Positions 1 through 7,300 of a stretch of DNA of 10,185 nt are shown here, one piece after another. Under the pieces are notes generated by a model, which made no database searches, was not told the DNA's origin, and worked only from the letters and a program-made list of their open reading frames with translations. Positions within the stretch are counted from its first letter, which is position 1; each line of letters opens with the position of its first letter. A program made the translations under genes and the position numbers. The DNA lies in contig JBGOUJ010000246.1 in the NCBI GenBank assembly GCA_041477005.1, positions 1 to 10,185 on the forward strand. Direction: 5' to 3'. This DNA is from JBGOUJ01 sp041477005 (GTDB taxonomy: Bacteria > Acidobacteriota > Terriglobia > Bryobacterales > JACQDG01).

Positions 1-141
1 CAAATTGGTTTCGATCGTGCATTTTTTTCTATTGAGCGGCGATCGGGGCGCCGGGTGTCGTTTGGGAAGAGGCTTTGGAAGCGCAGGGCCCAAAGGGCAC
101 CCCCGCAGATGAACGCAGATTTCGTCTGAGGGGGGGCTTGG
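1..141. other. Left flank of the insertion sequence, no supportable gene
   Basis: I see no convincing gene here. A minus-strand frame crosses the stretch and stops near 29, but its product is low-complexity and carries into the IS end, so I treat it as chance. A T-run lies at 22-28. CGCAGAT occurs twice, at 104-110 and 114-120, separated by GAA; similar CGCAGAT-rich intergenic repeats are known in several environmental phyla. CGGCG (37-41) and CGCCG (49-53) could pair, but no U-tract follows. Confidence 0.4.
137..140. repeat. Possible 4-bp target-site duplication CTTG (partner at 2954-2957)
   Basis: CTTG precedes the left IS end and recurs directly after the right terminal CA. IS21-family elements make 4-8 bp duplications. 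One unexplained G lies between the left copy and the first TG; alternatively the duplication is five bases with a single mismatch (CTTGG versus CTTGA). Confidence 0.45.
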
Positions 142-147
142 TGCGTA

Positions 148-235
148 TTCCGAGCCATGCCGATCGGCGTTCCGATTGATGTCGATCAGGATTCCGATTG
201 ATGCCGATCGCTGTTCCGAGCTGATGCCGATCGAA
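148..235 (+). repeat. Four tandem 22-bp IS21 left-end repeats
   Basis: Units begin at 148, 170, 192 and 214, exactly 22 bp apart. Each starts TTCCGA and carries a core close to GATGCCGATC about 9-11 bases later; the second unit has GATGTCGATC. They match inverted copies at the right end of the element. In IS21 such terminal repeats are binding sites for the IstA transposase. Four in perfect helical register (about two turns apart) suggests cooperative loading of IstA. Confidence 0.85.
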
Positions 236-244
236 AAAGGGGCA

Positions 245-284
245 TTGTCGGAACGCTGATCGGGTTGTCGGAACGGATCCCAGA
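245..284 (-). repeat. Two oppositely oriented end-like repeats, internal to the left array
   Basis: TTGTCGGAAC occurs at 245-254 and 265-274, exactly 20 bp apart, with CTGATCGGG between the copies. TCGGAA is the reverse complement of the TTCCGA core of the neighbouring 22-bp units, so these copies point the opposite way, like the right-end set. They lie between the terminal array and istA and may be further IstA contacts or an operator-like site for istA expression. The role is inferred from position only. Confidence 0.5.
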
Positions 285-349
285 AAGATAGCGAAGGGCG
301 CTGGACAACCAGCGGCAGATGGTCCTCCCTGGGAAGGGGAGGAACCAGA

Positions 350-1921
350 TTGCCGCAAAAGAAGGTGTCCATGCGCAAGATCAAAGAAGTCTTACGATTA
401 CGTTCTCTGGGGCTGAACCAGCACCAGATCGCCCGCGGTTGCTCGATTGCCCAAAGCACGGTACACGAGTACTGCAAGGCCGCCGAGGCGGCCGGCATCG
501 ACTGGCCTGTACCGGCGGAGTGGGACGACCGCCGGCTGGAGGAGGTCCTGTTTCCGGGCCGCCGGCAACCCTGCGGTCGCCGCCGGCAGGCAACGCCGGA
601 TTTCACCACCCTCCACCAGGAGCTGCAGAGCCACAAGCACCTGACCCTGCAACTGGTCTGGGAGGAGTACAAGCAGGCTGACCCAGAGGGTTACAGCTAC
701 AGCCGCTTCTGCGATCTATACCGGGAGTGGCTGCGGCAGCGGGACGTGGTGCTGCGCCAGCAACACCGGGCGGGCGAAAAGCTGTTTGTAGACTGGGCCG
801 GGGACACCATCCCCATTCACGACCCCACCACCGCAGAAGTTCGGCCAGCGTCGATTTTCGTGGCCGTGTTGGGCGCCAGCAGTTACACCTTTGCCCAAGC
901 CAAGCCGACGCAGGAGCTGCCCTACTGGATCGAGGCGCACGTAGAGGCTTTCGAGTTCTTCGGAGGTGTGCCGCAGGTGGTGGTGCCCGACAACACCAAG
1001 ACCGGAGTGAGTCGCCCCTGCCGTTATGAGCCGGACCTGAACCCGACCTACCAGGAGATGGCGGCGCATTACGGGGTGGCGGTGGTGCCGGCGCGCCCCT
1101 ATAAGGCCCGGGACAAGGCCAAGGTCGAAAGCGGCGTGCTGGTGGTGGAGCGTTGGATCCTGGCCGCTTTGCGCAAACGGAAGTTCTTCGGCTTGGCCGA
1201 GCTGAACCAGGCCATGCAGGAGTTGCTGGAGCGGCTCAACCACCGGCCCTTCCGCAAGCGGGAAGGCACGCGGGCCAGCCTGTTCGCTGCACTCGACCAC
1301 CCCGCCTTGCAACCCTTGCCGGCCGCACGCTACCAGTTCGGCGCCTGGCAGACGGCGCGGGTCAACATCGATTACCACATCGAGATCGACCGCCACTACT
1401 ACAGTGTGCCCTACCAGTTGACCGGGCAGCCGGTCGAGGCCCGGTTGACAGCCAGCACCGTGGAGATCTTCCACAAAGGGGTGCGCGTGGCTTCTCATGC
1501 GCGCAGCCAGGAGCCGTATCAGGCCACCACGGTACACCAACACCGCCCCAAGTCGCACCAGAAGTATTTGCAGTGGACCCCTTCCCGGCTGATCGAATGG
1601 GCCAGCAGCGTGGGGCCTGCCACGGCTCTGTTGTTCGAACAGATTCTGGCCAGCAAGCCGCATCCGGAGATGGGCTACCGCTCCTGCCTGGGGATTCTGC
1701 GGTTAGCCAAGCAGTACTCCAGGGAGCGGGTGGAGGCGGCGGCTGCACGGGCTGTGGCCCTCCGGGCCTGCTCCTACCAGAGTGTCAAGTCGATGCTGGA
1801 GCGGCAACTGGACCGGCTGCCAGTGGAAGACTCCGTGGCGCCGCGGCCCTCCATCGAGCACGACAACATCCGCGGCGCCAGCTACTTTGATCCCCCCGCG
1901 GAACCGCCCCCGATGGTTTGA
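350..1921 (+). CDS. istA: IS21-family transposase IstA (DDE recombinase)
   Basis: This protein cuts and joins the IS ends during transposition, acting with the ATPase IstB on DNA. At 523 aa it has the usual length for the longer IS21 transposases. A helix-turn-helix occupies about residues 18-45 (GLNQHQIARG...STVHEY). The catalytic RNase-H-like core shows the DDE triad: D148 in LFVDWAGD, D214 in VVPDNTK and E260 in DKAKVES. A beta-rich C-terminal part follows, with HYYSVPYQL typical of the family. I take the TTG at 350 as start because GGGGAGG lies 7 bases upstream and many family members have a short leader before MRKI; an ATG at 371 (MRKIKEVLRL), preceded by GAAGG, is the alternative and loses only seven residues. 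The stop is 10 bases before istB, so the two genes are co-transcribed. No frameshift or missing catalytic residue is seen. Confidence 0.95.
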   Translation: MPQKKVSMRKIKEVLRLRSLGLNQHQIARGCSIAQSTVHEYCKAAEAAGIDWPVPAEWDDRRLEEVLFPGRRQPCGRRRQATPDFTTLHQELQSHKHLTLQLVWEEYKQADPEGYSYSRFCDLYREWLRQRDVVLRQQHRAGEKLFVDWAGDTIPIHDPTTAEVRPASIFVAVLGASSYTFAQAKPTQELPYWIEAHVEAFEFFGGVPQVVVPDNTKTGVSRPCRYEPDLNPTYQEMAAHYGVAVVPARPYKARDKAKVESGVLVVERWILAALRKRKFFGLAELNQAMQELLERLNHRPFRKREGTRASLFAALDHPALQPLPAARYQFGAWQTARVNIDYHIEIDRHYYSVPYQLTGQPVEARLTASTVEIFHKGVRVASHARSQEPYQATTVHQHRPKSHQKYLQWTPSRLIEWASSVGPATALLFEQILASKPHPEMGYRSCLGILRLAKQYSRERVEAAAARAVALRACSYQSVKSMLERQLDRLPVEDSVAPRPSIEHDNIRGASYFDPPAEPPPMV

Positions 1922-1931
1922 AAGGAGAAAC

Positions 1932-2693
1932 ATGCTCACCCAACAAACGGTTGAAAAATTGCACGCTATGCGGCTGCGCGGGATGGCGGAAGCCTTCCGC
2001 CAGCAACAGGAAGATCCCCAGGTCCAACGGCTCAGCTTCGAGGAGCGCCTGGGGTTACTGATCGACCGGCAGTGGAGCTGGCGAGAGAACCGGGCGCTGA
2101 CCCGTAGGCTGAAAAACGCCAGACTGCAAGGCGATGCCTGTATCGAGGACATTGACTTCCGCCACGCCCGCGGGCTGGATCGGCAACTGGTGCGCTCGCT
2201 GGTGGCCGAATCCCAGTGGGTACACCAGCACCAGAACCTTTTCCTGATCGGCCCGACCGGAATCGGCAAAACGTTTCTGGCGCGAGCCTTTGGGCAGAAG
2301 GCCTGCCGGGATGGCCTCACCGCACTGTTCACCAAAGCCAGCCAGTTGTTCCGAGACCTGGCCTTGGCCCGGGCCGACGGCAGCTTGGGAAAGCTGCTGT
2401 ACCGGCTCAGCCGCATCGACCTGCTGATCGTGGACGACTGGGCCATGGCGTCGCTGGCGGAGGCAGAGCGCAGAGATTTTCTGGAGATCTGCGACGAACG
2501 CCACCAGAACCGATCTACGCTGCTGACCAGCCAGTTGCCCGTTGCGGCTTGGCACGCCCAGATCGGCGATCCCTCCGTCGCCGACAGCATCCTGGACCGG
2601 CTGGTGCACAACGCCCATCGCCTCGAGTTGCAGGGCGAATCCCTGCGCAAAAAGCGAACCGGCAAGGCTTCTGCGCCACCGGAGGAAAAATGA
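1932..2693 (+). CDS. istB: IS21-family helper ATPase IstB (AAA+)
   Basis: IstB is a DnaC/DnaA-like AAA+ ATPase that assembles on DNA, selects the target site and stimulates IstA. The 253-aa product starts at an ATG preceded by AAAGGAG (1921-1927). The N-terminal helical region (about 1-95) has the family signature LRGMAEAF. The ATPase core shows Walker A GPTGIGKT at 107-114, Walker B LLIVDDW at 164-170, a sensor-like LLTSQLP at 197-203 and the DSILDRLVHNAHR segment at 218-230 that holds the family's conserved arginine region. The length is normal and all motifs are intact. The open frame extends 50 codons upstream into istA, but the strong ribosome binding site and the family's N-terminus favour this start. 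Confidence 0.95.
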   Translation: MLTQQTVEKLHAMRLRGMAEAFRQQQEDPQVQRLSFEERLGLLIDRQWSWRENRALTRRLKNARLQGDACIEDIDFRHARGLDRQLVRSLVAESQWVHQHQNLFLIGPTGIGKTFLARAFGQKACRDGLTALFTKASQLFRDLALARADGSLGKLLYRLSRIDLLIVDDWAMASLAEAERRDFLEICDERHQNRSTLLTSQLPVAAWHAQIGDPSVADSILDRLVHNAHRLELQGESLRKKRTGKASAPPEEK

Positions 2694-2714
2694 TCAACGC
2701 CGGTTTCTACAGGC

Positions 2715-2759
2715 AGGAGTGGGGGAAAGGGGCTGGCTGCCCCTCTCCCCCACACTCCT
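2715..2759. other. Strong hairpin downstream of istB
   Basis: An arm at 2715-2733 (GTGGGGGAAAGGGGC as core) pairs with 2739-2759 across a five-base loop. The 15-bp core stem has one mismatch and the stem can extend further with a small bulge. No U-tract follows, so it is not a textbook intrinsic terminator. It could still end or stabilise the istAB message. The function is not shown by the sequence. Confidence 0.5.
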
Positions 2760-2848
2760 CTCCCCGCTGCCCACCGGCGCGTCGCCCAAACCGCTCCGAC
2801 CGGGCCCCTCGCCGGGAGAAATCCATCACAGAAAGGAAGGTTTTTCTT

Positions 2849-2866
2849 GACTGATGTCGATCAGTC
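2849..2866. repeat. Palindrome echoing a left-end IS repeat
   Basis: GACTGAT and ATCAGTC flank GTCG as a perfect 7-bp dyad. Its inner part, TGATGTCGATCAG, is identical to the core of the second left-end 22-bp unit (178-190) in the same orientation. It is probably a diverged or palindromised IstA binding site at the inner edge of the right end. Confidence 0.45.
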
Positions 2867-2881
2867 CTGGAAGATAAGACT

Positions 2882-2953
2882 CGTCAGCGTCGCTTCGCTC
2901 CGACCTGATCGGCTTCGCCTCGGAATGATCGATCGGCTTCGTCGGAATCGCCA
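2882..2953 (-). repeat. IS21 right-end repeats, inverted relative to the left array
   Basis: Read on the minus strand from the tip, ATTCCGA followed by GAAGCCGATC occurs at 2948-2930 and again at 2926-2905. A more degenerate third copy is at about 2903-2882. Spacing is roughly 22-23 bp, matching the left array. CGAAGC replaces the left array's GATGC, so the two ends are related but not identical. The terminal CA at 2952-2953 defines the right edge of the element. Confidence 0.75.
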
Positions 2954-3125
2954 CTTGAATGACGCAGACACAGCCCCGCTCTCGTAGCTCAGGCCGGATC
3001 GAAGTCCGTGGTTGTCGAAGAAGGCTGCCTAAGGGTATTCTCGTTCCTGACGGTCGACGATGCCGACTCCTGTGCATTCTGACCACCAAGGCACTCCAGA
3101 GCCCAATCCTACGTCAGGAGCTGTC
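2954..3125 (+). promoter_or_regulatory. Upstream region of the first HEPN-type gene
   Basis: This stretch lies between the IS and the first accessory gene. The downstream reading frame is open back to an earlier ATG at 3060. That 22-codon extension lacks a ribosome binding site, whereas CAGGAG at 3115-3120 sits five bases before the ATG at 3126 and decides the start. I do not recognise a clear sigma-70 promoter. The IS may have displaced or replaced the native one, because its right end lies only about 170 bp from the start codon. Confidence 0.4.
3115..3120 (+). promoter_or_regulatory. Ribosome binding site that decides the HEPN-type gene start
   Basis: CAGGAG, five bases before the ATG at 3126, is the only good Shine-Dalgarno match in this region. 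It favours that start over the in-frame ATG at 3060. Confidence 0.6.
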
Positions 3126-4073
3126 ATGCCCACGCCCGTCCCTTTCAAACGAACTCCCGCGCCGCTCACAGTCGCCGGAACGCAACTTCGCGAAGCTATC
3201 GGAAACCTGCACCTTTCAAACGACGGAGACGGAAACGAAAGATCGTTTTGGCCTGCTATTAATGATGGGTTTCCCAACTACGAACGATTTTGGCGGCAAC
3301 TCGTTGTGCCAACCACCAAACGAATCGAGAACCCGTCGAACGCTGAAAGACGAGTCGAGCGCCGCGAGGGCGTGGCGGATGATCTATGGCTCATCACATA
3401 CGTGAATTACTCGCTCTTCCTGAACCTAGTGGGGGCGTTCGAACACCTCTCACAACCGTTGAGTTTGTCAGTCGGCAATTTCTATACCCATGTTGCTTCT
3501 GCCTGCGATCTCGCGGAGGATTTTCTCCTAAGGGCACACATGTGTGTTTCGGAGTGTCGGGGCCAACCCGTGGCATTCAATCCCCTTACAAAAGCAGAGT
3601 TTTGCCAGAAGCTCGACGAATGGTACGAGAAGGAATACCAGAAGAAGTATCCACACTCGCACGCCAAGGGCAAGGCGATGCTCGTTCACGTCGAGCCTCG
3701 TGACAAAATCAATCGACAAGATCAGGCTTGGAAGGCCTACAAATCCTTCTCGGCGCCGATTCGCGAATATCGAAACAAAGTCGTCCACGACGTACAGATC
3801 GGCACCGTCCGTGTAGGCAAGATTAACCTCATGCCGAAGATGCAAAAGATCAAGGAGTATGCATCTCTTGCAGCGGTTCAAGAGGCCGTCAAGAATCCAG
3901 AAACTATCAAGCGCGACTTCGTCGTCCGGGAGGAACAGATGTTCTCCGATTTTCGCGCTCTTAAGGAGCGCGTAAATGCACTCTGGGAAAAGCCGACCGA
4001 GGATCTTACCCGACTTTTCTATGAGGAGCGGAACACAATTCTCTTGGGAAAATACAACTTGCGGCTCGCGTAG
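3126..4073 (+). CDS. HEPN-motif protein, candidate RNase toxin or accessory defence factor
   Basis: I do not recognise a named family. The 315-aa product is soluble, largely helical and has no signal peptide or membrane segment. Its key feature is REYRNKVVHD at about residues 213-222: R216-N217-x3-H221 fits the R-(polar)-x3-H active-site motif of HEPN ribonucleases. The motif comes after helix-rich segments (LFLNLVGAFEHL around 97-108; HVASACDLAEDFLLRAHMC around 122-140), as expected for a HEPN bundle. HEPN proteins commonly cleave RNA in toxin-antitoxin, abortive-infection and CRISPR-associated systems. AGGAG at 3116-3120 supports this start; an in-frame ATG at 3060 would add 22 residues that begin with the same MPTPV pentapeptide, an odd coincidence. 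Base composition looks visibly less GC-rich than the adjacent IS. It shares strand with the helicase-nuclease gene about 240 bp downstream, so joint function is possible but not shown. The fold assignment is inferred from one motif and helical pattern. Confidence 0.75.
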   Translation: MPTPVPFKRTPAPLTVAGTQLREAIGNLHLSNDGDGNERSFWPAINDGFPNYERFWRQLVVPTTKRIENPSNAERRVERREGVADDLWLITYVNYSLFLNLVGAFEHLSQPLSLSVGNFYTHVASACDLAEDFLLRAHMCVSECRGQPVAFNPLTKAEFCQKLDEWYEKEYQKKYPHSHAKGKAMLVHVEPRDKINRQDQAWKAYKSFSAPIREYRNKVVHDVQIGTVRVGKINLMPKMQKIKEYASLAAVQEAVKNPETIKRDFVVREEQMFSDFRALKERVNALWEKPTEDLTRLFYEERNTILLGKYNLRLA

Positions 4074-4098
4074 ATTGCCGCTGCGGTCTCCGGGATTC

Positions 4099-4186
4099 CA
4101 CTTGGACGGTAGTCGGCTACGCTTCCTCGGTGCCGGCCAGCGCGTCCTGGCCAAGAGGACGGAACCGGGCGTTACGGGTCCAAGTG
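4099..4186 (+). repeat. Intergenic structured repeat, copy A
   Basis: CACTTGG (4099-4105), ACGG, then TAGTCGGC (4110-4117) is the motif that recurs at 7985 and 9403. CACTTGGAC at 4099-4107 is mirrored by GTCCAAGTG at 4178-4186. Within one base of the centre of this 88-bp dyad sits a perfect hairpin, GGCCAG (4135-4140) and CTGGCC (4147-4152), with loop CGCGTC. Partial pairing between the two (TTCC 4123-4126 with GGAA 4161-4164) extends the stem. The overall shape recalls folded integron attC sites, but the attC boxes GTTRRRY/RYYYAAC are absent. It lies between two same-strand genes. The function is unknown. Confidence 0.6.
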
Positions 4187-4313
4187 AGCGGCTCCCTTGC
4201 GTCGGAGGAGCTCCCGACAGACCGTAAACTGGTGACTCAAGACGTCGCGAGTATGGTGTCAGTGGAAGTGTGATACCTTGCTTGAGAGTCCCGAAAGAAG
4301 CGCAGCGGAGCCC

Positions 4314-7300
4314 ATGACGGACATGCCCAGACCGTACATGGCTTGGTCCATCGAACGCCTTGAGACCTTGTTTGAATCGCAGGGCGGAGACCCGCACGTC
4401 CGCGCGCGCCTCGTAGAGGAGCTTTCGCTTCGTAAGACAAAGAGGGCGCAGCGGCTTCTCGCGCAGGCCGAGAGGATTGCCGAGTTCGAAACCGACGGCG
4501 ATGAGTCCGAGGAATCTGAGGCAGTCGTCGATACGACGACGATCGACGGGGAGGACGAGTCTGGCCCAGGTGTCGACAACCAGTCAGGCGACGGCTATCG
4601 AGACGACTCGCCTGATTGGTCCGGTGGCGAGGCCACGGACCAGGAGCAGCCCCCTGACGACCGCAGGCGCCCCCAGATTCTCTCGTCCATTCGGCCTGTG
4701 GGGACCGCAGGTCTACCAACACCTTGGGTTCGTCCGTTGGACGGGACCTTATCACTGAGCGTTCCCGCGGGCGCCGACCTCCCCCAAATCTATAGCGCCG
4801 CTCTCTCCGCCCTTATCGACGAGATCAAGAGGACCGGCGCCGGACAGAAGCGCTATGAGCTAGAGAACGGAATCCGCGCGGAGGGGAAAGCAGGTGAAAT
4901 AGTTTATGAGTTTGCCTTTGCCGATGAGGCCGAACTTTTTGAAGATGCCAAGGTCGAGGTGGAGTTGCCCGGCCGCCGTATCGATGCCTCGATCATATCC
5001 ATCTCCTCGGGCCGCCTCTGGCTCGCAACGAAAGAGGACCTCGGCGCCGTCCTTCAGCGGGCCGTGATCGTCGTCGACGCCACCGCGTTGCTGGAGGCCC
5101 TGAAGGAGAGAATCGAGCAGGCCGGCAAAGGCGAGATACCCCTCAACCGGGCCATTGCGGATGGGGTCGTCGGAAGGGGGAAACATCCGGCCGATCCGGC
5201 GCCTATCCCTTGGGCCCCTTCGGATACGAAGCTGGACCAAGCCCAGGTCAAAGCGCTGGAAAAGGCGCTGGCGGCATCAATCACATACGTCTGGGGACCG
5301 CCCGGCTGCGGCAAGACTCGGATGCTGGGTGAGGTTGTCCGCTCGGCGTTCGAAGACGGCAAGCGGCTCCTGATCTGCTCGAACACCAACAAGGCCGTCG
5401 ACCAGGTACTCTTCAAGATTTGCGAAAGCCTAGGCGTCCGGCACCCGGCGATGGAGGAAGGTCGGATCGTCCGCCTTGGGCAGGTCGCATATGACAAGCT
5501 CAAATCCAAGTACGAGGCATACGTCACCGTCGATGGCATCGTGGAGCGAAGATCGGCTGAACTCAAGGCTCGCCGGAGCCGGGTGCAGGAAGAGATAGCG
5601 CGGATCGATGCCCGAACCAGCAGCGCGAGGGGAATTCTCAGCCGCTTCGCCGATCTCGACACCGCTCAGAGGTCCGTGGCGTTTCACCAGGAAGCAACCA
5701 AGAAGCTCGACCAGTCCGGTAGAGAACTGAAAGCGAATCACCAGAAAATCCTCTCGCGACTCGCAGGTTTCGAAGAAGAGCTCCGAAAACGAAAGGGCGC
5801 CCGCTTCGGATTGTTCAGGCGTAAGGAGGAAGCGATCCAGAGGGACATCGCAATTGCGCAGGCCAGCCAGGCCAATGTGTCGGCGGAGATCGAAAAGGCG
5901 AAGGTCATTTACGTCGAAGCGAAGGAAAGATTTGAGGGCGCAAAAGTAGGACGCGATCGTATCGCCGAACGGCTGGCGGGCTTGGACCGCAAGGCAGCTG
6001 AACGTGAGATCGAGCGGGCCGATGAGGCCCGAGCGCCCCTTGTTGCGGAATTGCAGGAAATCGAGGCAAAGATCGGCGAGCTAAGGGCGGCCGTGCTGAG
6101 GGATGCCAAGGTTCTCGGGGCCACCTGCACTAAGATCTATCTGGCAGTAAAACAGATCGGCCAAGTTGACATGGTTCTTGTCGATGAGGCGTCGATGGTC
6201 CTTCTGCCGATGATCTGGTTCGCTGCCGGAATGGCCAAGGAACGGGTCGTGGTCTGCGGTGACTTTCGCCAAATTCCACCGATCGTGCCGACCGGCCAGC
6301 AAGCCGTATTCGATGTGCTGGGTCACGATGTGTTCGAGGCCACGGGAATCGATGGTTCTCGGGACGACCCTCGCATGGTGTTGCTCGACTCGCAGTATCG
6401 AATGGATGAGGAAATTTGCCAACTGATCTCCTCGCCGATGTACGGCGGTCTGCTCAAAACTGCGCCCGAGATCGTTGGTCGACTGAGGACCAAAAGACCG
6501 CCCTCTCCGTACGGCGGAACGTTGACGATCGTTGACACCTCCGACCTTTGGCCCTTTGAGAGTGTGAACGCGTTCCGTTCGCGCTTCAATCTGATGCACG
6601 CTTTGCTAGTCCGGAACCTCGCCTGGCACTTTGGGCAGCAGGGATACATTGAGAAGAAGGAAGACTTGGCCGTTTGCACTCCTTATGCTGCTCAGGCCAA
6701 GCTGATCGGTAAGCTGCTTGATAACGAGAAGCTTGGGGACCTTGTGCAGGTCGGTACCGTACACAGCTTTCAAGGGGACGAACGCAGCGCCGTCGTCCTG
6801 GAACTGCCGGAAGGACACGGCGGTGCGTGGATGGTTGGTCAGTTCCTTCAGGGAGTCCCGCCCAAGCAGGTCGGTGCTCGCCTCATGAATGTCGCCGTCA
6901 GCCGAGCTCAGAACCACTTGGTTGTTTTGGCAAACGTGACCCACCTCGACCGCCTGCTGCCCAGCTCGGCCCTGCTCCGGAGCATCCTCTATGACATGCA
7001 GCAGAGGGGGCGTGTAATTCGTGGTTCGGACCTTCTGGCTTTACGTCCGATCGAAAGCGATCTGCGCGGATTGATCGGCGTCGTCAACTTGGATTTCGAT
7101 GCGGAAACGCTCGGCCTGTTTAATGGGTCCACTTTTGACGCGGCGGTCGAAACCGACATCAAGAATGCCAACGATTCCGTGGTGATTTTTTCCGGTTTCG
7201 TGACGCCAAGGCGTGTGGGAAAGCTTGGGGATCTGTTGAGACTGAAGGTTGCCGATGGGGTCAAGGTCCGGTGCGTGACGCGCCCGCCACACCTCAACGG

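Larger units (their letters stand above)
142..2953 (+). mobile_element. IS21-family insertion sequence, apparently complete
   Basis: The element carries the family's two-gene istA-istB arrangement between multiply repeated ends. The left end reads TG-CGT-ATTCCGA and the right end, read inward on the other strand, TG-GCG-ATTCCGA, so the element has the 5'-TG...CA-3' termini usual for IS21 members. Beyond the tips both ends carry GCCGATC-type repeats, which is the multiple terminal repeat pattern to which IstA binds. At about 2.8 kb it is slightly longer than many relatives because of extended non-coding ends of roughly 200 bp (left) and 260 bp (right). CTTG flanks both sides (137-140 and 2954-2957), with one extra G before the left TG. 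Both ORFs and both ends look intact, so the copy may be active. The exact left boundary (141 or 142) is uncertain. Confidence 0.9.

Noticed and set aside
148..235. CRISPR-like array
   Set aside because: The 22-bp units are directly adjacent with no spacers and match the opposite IS end, so they are IS21 terminal repeats.
716..1663. Long minus-strand open frame opposite istA (315 codons)
   Set aside because: It is the antisense shadow of an intact transposase gene in GC-rich DNA, with no recognisable domain and no ribosome binding site support.
4099..4186. Canonical integron attC site
   Set aside because: The dyad shape fits, but GTTRRRY and RYYYAAC boxes are absent, no integrase is in the window and the 3.6-kb helicase gene is very large for a cassette. 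I kept only the weaker statement that it is structured and recurrent.
3528..4397. Minus-strand open frame of 289 codons opposite the first HEPN-type gene
   Set aside because: The opposing frame carries a coherent helical protein with a catalytic motif and ribosome binding site, and this frame runs through structured repeat copy A. I judge it a shadow.
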